NCBI RefSeq assembly: GCF_019976975.1
Contig: NZ_AP024630.1
Span: forward strand, 5,146,001 to 5,210,000
Source: Arthrobacter sp. NtRootA1
GTDB lineage: Bacteria; Actinomycetota; Actinomycetes; Actinomycetales; Micrococcaceae
Reading direction: 5' to 3'
Length of the DNA: 64,000 nucleotides
Of the stretch, positions 50,868 to 59,521 are shown piece after piece. The translations under genes and the position numbers were made by a program. The stretch's first letter is position 1. Every line of letters begins with the position of its first letter. A model generated the notes under the pieces. That model was not told the origin of the DNA, did not search any database, and saw nothing but the letters and a program-made list of their open reading frames with translations.

Positions 50868-53390
50868 TTGAGTAGCCAGGAGACCTTCAATCAGCCCGAA
50901 ACCCGGGTCATCGAACTGGACATAGAGGGCATGACCTGCGCCTCGTGCGTCAATCGAGTTGAGCGGAAGCTCGGCAAGCTTGAAGGCGTTGAAGCCAGCG
51001 TCAATCTCCCCTTGGAATCAGCCCACGTTACGGTTCCGGCCACGGTAACGGATCAGCAAATCGTGGACACTGTCAACGCCACAGGCTATAAAGCCAAAGT
51101 CCGCCAACCCCCGGCCCCCCACACCCGCGAGCGCCACACCGAGCACCACCACGTTGGACTCACGCCCGCCGAGAGCAGCACCGACGTCACGGATCACAGT
51201 GTCCACGCAAACACATCCACCCATGCAGGACACGTGGCACAAGCTGAGTCGACCCACACTGCGGAACCCGGAACCGGCCACGACCACAGCGGAACCGCCG
51301 GAGGCGTGCGGCAGCATGCGTCTAAGCGAGGCACGAGCGAGCATGCAGAGCACGGCACCGACGGTTCCGCACCCACGGAGCCAGCCGACCACGCAGATCA
51401 CATGTCGCACGGCCCAGCGGCGTCAACACTCCGCCCACGCCTGATCACGGCGGCGATACTGACCGTCCCTGTCTTCGCAATCTCGATGGTGCCCGCCCTA
51501 CAGTTCACCAATTGGGGCTGGATTGTCGGTGCCCTGGCGCTGCCGGTAGTCAGTTGGGCTGCGTGGCCGTTCCATAGGGCCGCCGCTATCAACGCCCGGC
51601 ATTTCGCATCCACCATGGACACGCTCGTTTCCATCGGGGTGATCGCGGCCTACCTCTACTCCGCGTGGCAGTTGTTCGCGGATCCTCGAATGACTGAGCA
51701 TCCCGGCATGGAGAGCATGTCCGGTGGTGGTCTGTATTTCGAGGTCGCCGCGGTTGTCACCACGTTCCTGCTTTTGGGCCGGTACTTGGAAGCGAATGCG
51801 AAGGCCAAGGCCGGCGACGCTTTGAAGGCCCTGCTGAACCTTGGCGCCAAGGATGCCACGATTTTGGTGGACGGCCGGGAGCAGAAAATACCTGCGGAAG
51901 AACTCCTGGTTGATGACGTCATCGTGGTCCGCCCAGGTGAGAAGATCGCCACGGACGGTGTGGTCATTGACGGCGCGTCCGCCGTCGACGCCTCTCTGGT
52001 TACCGGCGAATCCGTTCCTGTCGACGTCGGTCCGGGCAGTCAGGTGACAGGCGCCACCATCAATACCTCTGGCCGTTTGTTGGTAAGGGCCACACGGGTT
52101 GGATCCGATACCACCTTGGCGCAGATGGGCCGTTTGGTCAGCCAGGCGCAGACTGGAAAGGCACCGATCGCACGCCTGGCGGACAGGATCAGCGCGGTGT
52201 TCGTGCCGATCGTGCTGGTGCTTGCGTTGGTGACGTTCCTGTTGTGGCTGTTCTTCTCGGGCGACCTGAACGCGTCGTTTACCGCTGCCGTTGCTGTCCT
52301 CGTGATCGCCTGCCCGTGCGCCTTGGGCCTTGCTACTCCTGTAGGCCTGCTGACAGGAACGGGCCGTGGCGCCCAGTTGGGCATCCTCATCAAAGGTCCG
52401 CAGGTGCTCGAGGACACCCGCCACGTGGACACCATCCTGCTGGACAAGACAGGTACCGTGACCAGCGGCAAGCTAGCCGTGGACCATACGGTCGCCCTCA
52501 ACGGGCATTCTCCGGCCGCGGTCCTCACGCTTGCCGGTGCGGTTGAGTCGGCATCGGAGCACCCGATCGCCCATGCGATTGCAGCGGCGGCCAGGGAAGC
52601 AACGCCCGACGCCGGTACTCTTCCGGGCGTGGATGGATTCAGTTCCGCTCCTGGCGGCGGAGTCCGGGGAACCGTGGCTTTGGATGGCACCAGAAAAACG
52701 GTTGTCGTGGGCCGATCGGGTTGGCTTGAGAAGAACGGCATTGCCCTCGACTCCAGCCAGCGGGACGAACTCGCAGCCCAGGAGAATGGCGGCGCCACCG
52801 CTATCTGGGTGGCTGTGGACGGTCAAGCTGCCGGAATCGTCAGCCTGAGCGACACCATCAAGCCCGGCTCGGCGGCTGCCATCCAGCGACTGAAGGACCT
52901 GGGTATCCGTCCGATGCTCCTGACAGGTGATAACGCTGCCGTGGCCGCCCAAGTAGCTGCCGCCGTCGGGATTTCTCCTGACGATGTGTTCGCTGGGGTC
53001 TTGCCCGAAGGCAAAGTCGACGCAGTTCGGAAGCTCCAGGCCTCCGCCGCAACTGTGGCCATGGCGGGCGACGGCGTGAATGACGCCGCTGCGTTGGCGC
53101 AGTCCGATCTGGGCATTGCCATGGGATCGGGCACGGATGTCGCGATCGAAGCCTCGGATCTTACGGTCATGGGCAGCGATCTGGGTCAGCTCGTCCAGGC
53201 TATTGAGCTCTCCCGCAAGACGCTCTCCACCATCAAGACCAACTTGTTCTGGGCATTCTTCTACAACGCGATCGGTATCCCAGTGGCAGCTCTTGGACTG
53301 CTGAATCCCATGATCGCGGGGGCGGCGATGGCAGCGAGCTCCGTGCTTGTTGTTGCAAACTCCCTGCGGCTGCGCTCGTTCGGTAAATAA
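50868..53390 (+). CDS. copA: Copper-exporting P1B-type ATPase
   Basis: An 840-aa P-type ATPase with TTG start (AGGAGTCC upstream). An N-terminal HMA domain has GMTCASC (Cys24, Cys27). It is followed by a long His-rich linker (about 85-175, with many His in HTRERHTEHHHV, HAGH and DHADHMSH segments), then eight membrane helices. The motifs are ACPCALG (CPC, near 482), DKTGT phosphorylation loop (near 525), an HP dipeptide (SEHPIAHA) and GDGVND. The CPC and late M-x2-SS assign it to Cu(I) export. The His-rich linker is longer than in many CopA proteins and may buffer metal. Confidence 0.93.
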   Translation: MSSQETFNQPETRVIELDIEGMTCASCVNRVERKLGKLEGVEASVNLPLESAHVTVPATVTDQQIVDTVNATGYKAKVRQPPAPHTRERHTEHHHVGLTPAESSTDVTDHSVHANTSTHAGHVAQAESTHTAEPGTGHDHSGTAGGVRQHASKRGTSEHAEHGTDGSAPTEPADHADHMSHGPAASTLRPRLITAAILTVPVFAISMVPALQFTNWGWIVGALALPVVSWAAWPFHRAAAINARHFASTMDTLVSIGVIAAYLYSAWQLFADPRMTEHPGMESMSGGGLYFEVAAVVTTFLLLGRYLEANAKAKAGDALKALLNLGAKDATILVDGREQKIPAEELLVDDVIVVRPGEKIATDGVVIDGASAVDASLVTGESVPVDVGPGSQVTGATINTSGRLLVRATRVGSDTTLAQMGRLVSQAQTGKAPIARLADRISAVFVPIVLVLALVTFLLWLFFSGDLNASFTAAVAVLVIACPCALGLATPVGLLTGTGRGAQLGILIKGPQVLEDTRHVDTILLDKTGTVTSGKLAVDHTVALNGHSPAAVLTLAGAVESASEHPIAHAIAAAAREATPDAGTLPGVDGFSSAPGGGVRGTVALDGTRKTVVVGRSGWLEKNGIALDSSQRDELAAQENGGATAIWVAVDGQAAGIVSLSDTIKPGSAAAIQRLKDLGIRPMLLTGDNAAVAAQVAAAVGISPDDVFAGVLPEGKVDAVRKLQASAATVAMAGDGVNDAAALAQSDLGIAMGSGTDVAIEASDLTVMGSDLGQLVQAIELSRKTLSTIKTNLFWAFFYNAIGIPVAALGLLNPMIAGAAMAASSVLVVANSLRLRSFGK

Positions 53391-53402
53391 CCAGGGTCCG
53401 GG

Positions 53403-53675
53403 CTAAGCGGTTCCGAAACGGACCGCGGCCCGGGCCTTTGCCTTGGCCGCTTCATCATCACGGTTCTTCGCGGGGGCATGACTCACCAGCGAATCCAGCA
53501 AATGCTGGGTGATGTGGGCGATCTCGTGGACGGCCTCAGCGAAGGCTTCCTCGTTGGCCTTGGAAGGTTTGGTGGAACCGCTGATCTTGCGCACATATTG
53601 CAGCGCTGCGGCCTCCACCTCCGCCGACGTAGCGTGTGGTTCGAAGTTATGAAGAGTCCTGATATTCCGGCACAT
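53403..53675 (-). CDS. DUF2277-family protein
   Basis: A 90-aa protein starting MCRNIRTLHNFEPHATSAEVEAAALQYVRKISGS, the signature of DUF2277, with a basic Ala-rich tail. Small cytoplasmic protein of unknown function, common in actinobacteria. It is convergent with copA, 12 nt away. Confidence 0.88.
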   Translation of the reverse strand: MCRNIRTLHNFEPHATSAEVEAAALQYVRKISGSTKPSKANEEAFAEAVHEIAHITQHLLDSLVSHAPAKNRDDEAAKAKARAAVRFGTA

Positions 53676-53833
53676 AACCCCATGCTAACTATGGGCAGCG
53701 CTGCATGGGGAGGGGTGCCCATCGACGCCTTTTGGAATCCCACGATAGGTTTTAGCTATTGGATCTTCCGGATGAGCCGGAGGCCGCTGGGGATGCCGAA
53801 GAGCTCGGGTCCGAACAAATGAAGGAGAATCTC

Positions 53834-54097
53834 ATGGCTATTTGGGGTGCAGATGTTGATCAGCTTCGTCAGCTCGGTAACAAGCTGAAGGCTGGCGCCG
53901 AGAACATCGAGCAGCAGCGTTCACAGTTGAAGGGTGCCCTCGACGGCACCGACTGGAAGGGCCCGGACGCTGACAAGTTCCGCAGCGAGTGGGACAGCCA
54001 GCACGCTTCCAACCTGAAGAAGGTTGCCGACGCCCTTCGCGAAGCCGGCGACCGCGCTCAGAAGAACGCTGAGCAGCAGCAGCAGGCTTCCAACTAA
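53834..54097 (+). CDS. WXG100-family ESAT-6-like secreted protein
   Basis: An 87-aa helical-hairpin protein beginning MAIWGADVDQLRQLG with the turn motif W41-K-G43 and two amphipathic helices. GAAGGAGAATCTC precedes the ATG. The C-terminus is Gln/Ala-rich and lacks the YxxxD/E secretion motif typical of ESX substrates. No ESX ATPase, EccC or polymorphic toxin gene is adjacent, so its secretion machinery and partner are elsewhere. A strong terminator follows directly. Confidence 0.87.
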   Translation: MAIWGADVDQLRQLGNKLKAGAENIEQQRSQLKGALDGTDWKGPDADKFRSEWDSQHASNLKKVADALREAGDRAQKNAEQQQQASN

Positions 54098-54107
54098 GAC
54101 AGTTGGG

Positions 54108-54145
54108 AATGGCCCGGACGCACACAGCGTCCGGGCCATTCGCCT
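54108..54145 (+). terminator. Terminator after WXG100 gene
   Basis: Perfect 14-bp arms AATGGCCCGGACGC (54108-54121) and GCGTCCGGGCCATT (54127-54140), 5-base loop, then CGCCTTTTAA. Confidence 0.85.
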
Positions 54146-54243
54146 TTTAAGTCGGAACCCAATTAAGCCGAATCCCGAGGTTGTTCGTTGATCCTGACGC
54201 TCAAGGGCAGGTTGTGCGAACAAGCCCGGGACTTCCTCGTGGT

Positions 54244-55296
54244 CTAGTCGCGCGGCACCTTGGCGGCCGGCCTCGACGGGACGGGCTCGACGTCGTTCGC
54301 GTGATCCAATACCCGTGCCGCGGCAGCTTCCGCTTCCGCTTCCGGGCGGGCGACGCGCCGGTCACCCCGGAGTTCGTCCACGCGGACCAGGACCACACCG
54401 CCCACAATCAGAAGTCCGCCCACCAACTGGATGGGACCCGGCAGTTCGCCCAGCAGCAGCCAAGCCCAGATCACGGCGAACAGCACCTCCGTCAGGGAAA
54501 CGAAAGACGCCACTTTCGAGCCCAGGCTGCGCGCGGCCATGATGCCGGAGACGTAGGCCAGGACGGTCGCGAGAATAACGAGTCCCGCGGCTGAGACCCA
54601 CCACGGTATCGTCCATGGACCGAGGCTCGTATCAGCGGTGCTAAAAGTCATGGGAATCAATCCCAAGGCGCCCACCAGCCACATGACCAGTGCGCCCACC
54701 AGAAGCCCGCCCGAGGCGAGGACCAGAGGGGGAAGGGTGTCGTTTTCCTTGGCCGTGATGAAGAAGTAGATCACCAGGCACACTGCCGCAGCCATGCCCC
54801 AGAGGACGCCGATGAAGTCCACCTTCACAGCACCGGTCAGGTCCAAGACAAGGACTAACCCACCCAATGAAAGCAGTGCGCCGGCGGCCGTAAGGGCCCG
54901 AGGCCTGCGGCGGCTGGCGATCCAGAGCCAGAGCACGATCATTACCGGAGCGAGGTACTCGAGCAGGAGCGCGACACCCACGGACAAGCGGGCCACTGCA
55001 TTGAAGTAGAACAGTTGGCAGCCAGCGACTCCGATGAGGCCGAACAGCAGGATAGTCAGCCAGTTGTCCTTGAGCTGGTGCCAGCGGCCGCGAAGAACCA
55101 CGACGCCGGGAATCGCCAGGATCAGCGCGGCACCTGTCAGTCGCACGGCAACGGCAGCGCCGGGTGACCAGCCGGTTTCCAGCATGGACTTGGCAAATGA
55201 GCCGGAGGTTCCGAAAACTGCGGAGGAAAACAGGGCGATGCCGACTCCCGAGGCCAGGAAACCTTTTGCATCAGCCTTCGTCTTTGTAGCTGACAC
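54244..55296 (-). CDS. EamA-family (DMT superfamily) transporter
   Basis: A 350-aa membrane protein with ten helices in two EamA repeats: GTSGSFAKSMLETGWSPGAAVAVRL in the first and LAYVSGIMAARSLGSKVASFVSLTEVLFAVIWAWLLLGELP in the second, the conserved GE at the helix end. A charged tail of about 45 residues follows. Such proteins export amino acids or small metabolites. Divergent from the CGNR regulator, which may control it. Confidence 0.87.
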   Translation of the reverse strand: MSATKTKADAKGFLASGVGIALFSSAVFGTSGSFAKSMLETGWSPGAAVAVRLTGAALILAIPGVVVLRGRWHQLKDNWLTILLFGLIGVAGCQLFYFNAVARLSVGVALLLEYLAPVMIVLWLWIASRRRPRALTAAGALLSLGGLVLVLDLTGAVKVDFIGVLWGMAAAVCLVIYFFITAKENDTLPPLVLASGGLLVGALVMWLVGALGLIPMTFSTADTSLGPWTIPWWVSAAGLVILATVLAYVSGIMAARSLGSKVASFVSLTEVLFAVIWAWLLLGELPGPIQLVGGLLIVGGVVLVRVDELRGDRRVARPEAEAEAAAARVLDHANDVEPVPSRPAAKVPRD

Positions 55297-55302
55297 AGCA
55301 GC

Positions 55303-55315
55303 CTCCTGTCAGGAG
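55303..55315. promoter_or_regulatory. Palindrome between EamA exporter and CGNR regulator
   Basis: CTCCTGTCAGGAG is a perfect odd palindrome just before the EamA start codon, in the 71-bp divergent gap. It includes the ribosome site region of the transporter gene. Candidate operator; low certainty. Confidence 0.35.
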
Positions 55316-55367
55316 TAAAGTGGGCTTATGGTCATGACAGTACTCCCGAAACATGTAAGGAGTCAAA

Positions 55368-55916
55368 GTGCATTTTGCGCCTGACACCGAGATTGCACTT
55401 CGCACCGTCGTCAATCTCATCAACACAGCAGCCAACGGCGAGGATTCGCTGGCATCAGTAGAGGACCTCGACGAGTTCTTGGAGGCCGAAGAATTCTCGG
55501 GTTCGAGGACCCACGATGAAGCAGAATTGCGCAGCGTCAAGCGGCTGCGTAGCGAGCTGGCATCACTCTGGGCCGCCGATGAGGACACCGCCGCAAAGAC
55601 CGTGAACAAACTGCTCATAGACGCGCAGGCACTCCCGCAACTCGTCAAGCACGATCACTGGGACTGGCATCTCCACGCCACCACTCCGGAAGCACCCCTG
55701 GCCGACCGTATGGGCACAGAAGCTGCCATGGCAATCGTTGACGTAATCCGCAGCCAGGAGATGGACCGCATGCGTGTATGCGCCGCGGACGATTGCGACG
55801 CCGTGGTTTTGGACCTCAGCCGCAACCGCTCAAAGCTCTATTGCGACACAGGCAACTGCGCCAACAGGGCTCACGTCGCGGCGTATCGGGCGAGGAAGGC
55901 TGCCGAGGGCGACTAA
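55368..55916 (+). CDS. CGNR zinc-finger (ABATE) regulator
   Basis: A 182-aa protein with an N-terminal ABATE-type ligand-binding region (FAPDTEIALRTVVNLINTA, LRSELASLW) and a C-terminal zinc finger MRVCAADDCDAVVLDLSRNRSKLYCDTGNCANRAHVAAYRARK (CxxxxC...CxxxxCxNR). These act as stress- or ligand-linked transcription regulators. Divergence from the EamA exporter suggests that gene as target. Confidence 0.88.
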   Translation: MHFAPDTEIALRTVVNLINTAANGEDSLASVEDLDEFLEAEEFSGSRTHDEAELRSVKRLRSELASLWAADEDTAAKTVNKLLIDAQALPQLVKHDHWDWHLHATTPEAPLADRMGTEAAMAIVDVIRSQEMDRMRVCAADDCDAVVLDLSRNRSKLYCDTGNCANRAHVAAYRARKAAEGD

Positions 55917-55926
55917 GGCTGGGAGC

Positions 55927-56280
55927 CTAGTGGCCGGCGTCGGGCGTTTCTGTCTCATCAGCAGCCGAACCGGGAGCTGCGGAACCGCCGTGCCCGGGGC
56001 GCTTGGAACTGAGATTGACGCCGGAGCCCTTGCCCAGGTGCTCGGCGTTTTCCTTGTGGCTCATGGAAAGCATGGCCGCCACCACGAGGCTCACGATGAA
56101 CGCGATACCTGCGCCGGTGAATGCGAGATCGAACCGCGGAGTGTGGGCACTGCCGCCTGAAGCGAAGATCAGCACGGCGACGAATGCCAGTGCAGCGAAA
56201 AACGCGGAGAACATGAGGGGTCCCTTGACCGAGGTCCGCATCTTGCGCGGCTCTCCTGGTGTCTGGTCTGCCACGGTCAT
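55927..56280 (-). CDS. Hypothetical two-helix membrane protein
   Basis: A 117-aa protein: cytoplasmic N-terminus, two membrane helices (FSAFFAALAFVAVLIFASGG and AFTGAGIAFIVSLVVAAML) and a polar Gly/Ser tail. No recognised family. Same strand as the two genes upstream (56354, 56936), possibly transcribed with them. Confidence 0.75.
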   Translation of the reverse strand: MTVADQTPGEPRKMRTSVKGPLMFSAFFAALAFVAVLIFASGGSAHTPRFDLAFTGAGIAFIVSLVVAAMLSMSHKENAEHLGKGSGVNLSSKRPGHGGSAAPGSAADETETPDAGH

Positions 56281-56353
56281 TCCTCCAATGATGGCGGGCC
56301 TGTTCGGCGCCCGCCGGTTGCAAAAGTTCTACAGAGAGTAGAACGTCCAGCTA

Positions 56354-56926
56354 CTAGTTTACGGCCTCAGGGGAAGCACCCGGCGCAGTGGCCTGGGTCC
56401 CCGACTGAGCGTCATGCCGGAGGGTGAGTCCGGAAAGCATCCACAACACTCCGGAAAGGATCGCCCCGCCGCCAGCGACCCCCAAAAGCGCGTGCGCCCC
56501 GAGCGAAGTGAAGAACGGCAACGCCAGTGCGGTACCCACAGCGATAACGCCGGAAACAAGCCAATCACGGGTCAACGAGTCGCGATTCCGCAGGCCGTGG
56601 ATCAGTTCAAAAACGCCAAGCACGAGCAGTGCGGCGGCGGCGGAGAGTGCGACGCCGGCATCGGACAGAGTGACCAAAGCCGCCACACCGCCCACTGCGA
56701 CGACTACGGAAACGACCTTAGGCAGAACGCGGGACATCCACAGAGCGGCAGCTGTCCCCAGCAGGTACAGGCCGATAGCCCACGCGAGGACCTGCACAGA
56801 AGGCGATCCCCAGAAGATCGTAACCAGGCCAAACACCAGTGCAACGGCGGCGCGGACCAGCACGGGTTTCCAGAGCTCGGCCACGGAGGCAGACGGTGTC
56901 TGGGCAGAATTCGCTGGGAGAGTCAC
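56354..56926 (-). CDS. Hypothetical membrane protein, DUF308/HdeD-like
   Basis: A 190-aa protein with about six membrane helices (VLVRAAVALVFGLVTIFWG, VQVLAWAIGLYLLGTAAALW, further pairs to residue 170), paired as in DUF308/HdeD proteins, and polar termini. It begins 9 nt after the MATE gene stop and so probably belongs to that transcript. Function unknown. Confidence 0.75.
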   Translation of the reverse strand: MTLPANSAQTPSASVAELWKPVLVRAAVALVFGLVTIFWGSPSVQVLAWAIGLYLLGTAAALWMSRVLPKVVSVVVAVGGVAALVTLSDAGVALSAAAALLVLGVFELIHGLRNRDSLTRDWLVSGVIAVGTALALPFFTSLGAHALLGVAGGGAILSGVLWMLSGLTLRHDAQSGTQATAPGASPEAVN

Positions 56927-56935
56927 CCGTCCAGT

Positions 56936-58276
56936 TTAGTGTGAACCCAGCACCATCCATTTATCGGTCCGCGCGCGCAACCCTAAGGTCACTCCACGGG
57001 CGAGCATGTAGCCAAGCGCAAAGACCACCCACAACCACACCAGCCCCGCCGCGCCGTCGGGCCTGATGACATGGACGGCCGCCAGCAACGGCCCATAGAC
57101 CGCAAGATTTACGACGCCGGCAATCGCCAGATAACGCGCGTCGCCAGCACCGATGAGAACTCCATCGAGGACAAACACGTAGCCGGCCAATGGCTGTCCG
57201 ACGGCGAGGACCCAGAGCGCCAGCGTCAGTGCCTCCCGGACACCGGCATCAGAGGTGAAGAGGTAGCCGGCCCAAGGAGCAACCAACGCCAGCAGCAACC
57301 CGGTGACCACCCCAAAACCGAGACCCCATCGGATCATGGTCCGCGTGAGTTCACGGACGCGGCCAGCATTTCGCGCACCCAGTTCCTTGCCGATCAAGGC
57401 TTGCGCTGCGATGGCGAGAGCGTCCAAAGCGAAGGCGAGGAAGGAGAAAATGGTCATCGCCAACTGGTGCGCCGCGAGGTTCACCGCACCCTGGGCTGTG
57501 ACCACGAGGACCGTGGCGAGGATGGCGAGACGGAGGCTGAGCGTGCGGAGCATCAGCCACGAGCCCACCTTGGTCATGGCCCGAATGCCGTGCCAATCGG
57601 GCTTGAAGGACACGTCGTGTTGCCGTGCATTTCGCCCGACCATCACCAGATACACGGTGGCCATGGCCCATTGGGCAATGCTGGTGCCGATTGCCGAACC
57701 AGTAACGGAGAGATGCAGGCCGTACACGAGGAACCAGTTCAGCGCGATGTTCAGTGCAAAACCTGCAGTGGCAACCACCAGAGGCGTCCGGGTGTCCTGA
57801 AGGCCGCGGAGCACGCCAGTACCCGCGAAGATCAGGAGCATCGCGGCGAGGCCGGGCATCGACCAGCGCAGATAATCCACCGCGAACCCACGCACATCGC
57901 CGGTGGCGCCCATTAGGCCCACGAGGGGTTCGGCAGCGACAAAGCCAACCACAGCGAGCGAGATGCCCAGCACCAAAGCCAGCCAGACGCCGTCGCGCCC
58001 TGCTGCCAAAGCTTTCGCCAACTTTCCGTCACCGATCGCCCGGGCGACTGCCGGCGTCGTCGAATATGCCAGGAAGACCATAAGTCCCACAGCGGTATGC
58101 ATAACGGTGGATGCCAGGCCAACACCGGCGAGCTGATCTACGCCAAGGTGGCCAACGATGGCGGAGTCGGCGAGCAGGAACAGCGGCTCGGCTATGAGCG
58201 CGCCGAACGCGGGTACTGCCAGGCGCAAGATCTCGCGGGCATTGGAACGTGTGGTGATGGTTGTGGTTTGAGGCAC
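56936..58276 (-). CDS. MATE-family efflux transporter (DinF-like)
   Basis: A 446-aa membrane protein with about 12 helices in two homologous halves. AVPAFGALIAEPLFLLADSAIVGHLGVDQLAG is the characteristic N-terminal MATE/DinF segment, and SMPGLAAMLLIFAGTGVLRGLQDTRTPL follows in the first half. It exports cationic or hydrophobic drugs with Na+ or H+. First gene of a minus-strand run with two small membrane proteins. Confidence 0.9.
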   Translation of the reverse strand: MPQTTTITTRSNAREILRLAVPAFGALIAEPLFLLADSAIVGHLGVDQLAGVGLASTVMHTAVGLMVFLAYSTTPAVARAIGDGKLAKALAAGRDGVWLALVLGISLAVVGFVAAEPLVGLMGATGDVRGFAVDYLRWSMPGLAAMLLIFAGTGVLRGLQDTRTPLVVATAGFALNIALNWFLVYGLHLSVTGSAIGTSIAQWAMATVYLVMVGRNARQHDVSFKPDWHGIRAMTKVGSWLMLRTLSLRLAILATVLVVTAQGAVNLAAHQLAMTIFSFLAFALDALAIAAQALIGKELGARNAGRVRELTRTMIRWGLGFGVVTGLLLALVAPWAGYLFTSDAGVREALTLALWVLAVGQPLAGYVFVLDGVLIGAGDARYLAIAGVVNLAVYGPLLAAVHVIRPDGAAGLVWLWVVFALGYMLARGVTLGLRARTDKWMVLGSH

Positions 58277-58318
58277 TAAACAAGCCTAGTCCGCTTGGGG
58301 GCGGGTAAATTTGGGGCC

Positions 58319-58903
58319 GTGTCACACAAGCATCCCGTTACAGTTTCCGTCGCCCGCACCATTCTTCCGGGGTATACCCGGCAAGCAAACGCCTGGGCAC
58401 ACGCCGGCCAGGAACTGGCACGCGAATGGCCCGGTTACCTGGGGTCGGGGTGGGTCCGGAATGGCGCTGGTTCAAACGAATGGCACATGCTGTACCGCTT
58501 CGCTGATGCTGAAACGCTGCACGGATGGGAGCAGTCCGAGGAACGTCGCTGGTGGATCGACAGCGCGCGGGAAATGATGGAGACCACGCGGGTTGAGCGG
58601 CGCACAGGGATCGAGGGCTGGTTTTCACAGCCTGGCGACTCCTCTGTGGTCGTCCCGGAAACCGTTGTGCCGCCTCGTTGGAAGCAAGCCATTAGCATCT
58701 TCCTGCCGTTCTTTCCGCTCAGTTTGTTGGCTAATTTCCTGCTGCACCCTTTGACGCAAGGCTGGCCACTGGTGTTCCAGGTGCTCCTTAACATCGTCAT
58801 CCTGACGCCGTTGATGACGTACATCTTCCTGCCGATCACGACGCGTCTTCTGCAGCCATGGCTACAAGCAACGCCGCGTGGGAAAAGTCACGGAACTTCT
58901 TAA
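58319..58903 (+). CDS. ABM-domain protein with C-terminal membrane helices
   Basis: A 194-aa protein: an ABM-type ferredoxin-like fold in the first 100 residues (VTVSVARTILPGYTRQANAWAHAG, NEWHMLYRFADAETLHGWEQSEERRWW) and two to three membrane helices after residue 120. This combination is a known actinobacterial and bacillar type of unknown role. A GTG start at 58319 is likely; TTG at 58295 is an alternative. Transcribed away from the MATE gene. Confidence 0.78.
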   Translation: MSHKHPVTVSVARTILPGYTRQANAWAHAGQELAREWPGYLGSGWVRNGAGSNEWHMLYRFADAETLHGWEQSEERRWWIDSAREMMETTRVERRTGIEGWFSQPGDSSVVVPETVVPPRWKQAISIFLPFFPLSLLANFLLHPLTQGWPLVFQVLLNIVILTPLMTYIFLPITTRLLQPWLQATPRGKSHGTS

Positions 58904-58905
58904 TT

Positions 58906-58940
58906 AGTTGACTCTTCAACTTATCTCGGGAAAAGTTGAA
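58906..58940. promoter_or_regulatory. Inverted half-sites before doxX
   Basis: AGTTGA-n4-TCAACT (58906-58921) and TTCAACTT-n10-AAGTTGAA (58915-58940) share the middle half-site, giving three TTGAA-like elements just before the DoxX start codon. Candidate site for a MarR/HxlR-type regulator not encoded nearby. Confidence 0.4.
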
Positions 58941-58943
58941 TAT

Positions 58944-59378
58944 ATGAACAAGTCCAGCCTGAGCACCACAGCCCTGACCGTCCTGCGCGTTATTGCAGGT
59001 TTTCTCTTCGCCGCGCACGGTTGGCAGAAGTTCAACGAATTCACCATTGCAGGAACACAGGCCTCCTTCGCGCAGATGGGCGTGCCCGGTGCTTCAGCCG
59101 TGGCCCCGGTAATTGCAACCCTTGAACTTGTGGGCGGCATCGCACTGATCATCGGCCTCCTGACCCGGGTGTTCGCAGCCCTCCTGGCCGTCGACATGCT
59201 GGGCGCACTGTTCCTGGTTCACGCACCGGCAGGCGTCTTCGTCGCCAATGGCGGTTACGAGCTTGTCCTGATCTTTGCCGGCGCCGCCTTGGCTCTCGCC
59301 CTCGCTGGTGCAGGCAAGCTTTCCGCCGACAACGCGCTCTTCGGACGGCAGGGATCCAAACTCCGCGTCCTCGCGTAA
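58944..59378 (+). CDS. DoxX-family membrane protein
   Basis: A 144-aa protein with four membrane helices: ALTVLRVIAGFLFAAHGWQKF (DoxX signature), APVIATLELVGGIALIIGLLTRVFAALLAVDMLGALFLVH and a final AGAALALALAGAG helix. DoxX proteins take part in redox and thiol homeostasis. The ATG at 58944 fits the family start although the ribosome site is weak. Confidence 0.87.
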   Translation: MNKSSLSTTALTVLRVIAGFLFAAHGWQKFNEFTIAGTQASFAQMGVPGASAVAPVIATLELVGGIALIIGLLTRVFAALLAVDMLGALFLVHAPAGVFVANGGYELVLIFAGAALALALAGAGKLSADNALFGRQGSKLRVLA

Positions 59379-59414
59379 GCGCTCCCATACCCTCTCTCAC
59401 CTAATAGCCTTTTG

Positions 59415-59463
59415 AGCCGGATGTTCTCTCACTTTCGTCAAGAAAGTGAGAGAACATCCGGCT
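59415..59463. terminator. Bidirectional terminator, 22-bp perfect stem
   Basis: Arms at 59415-59436 and 59442-59463 (inner GAAAGTGAGAGAACATCC) with a 5-base loop lie between convergent doxX and the AztD-like gene. Outer copies of CTCTCTCAC (59392) and GTGAGAGAG (59510) form a second nested inverted repeat. Confidence 0.8.
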
Positions 59464-59521
59464 TTAGGCCTCTGGAAGTGAAAGAAGATCGGTGAAAAGC
59501 CCGCGGGAAGTGAGAGAGCGT

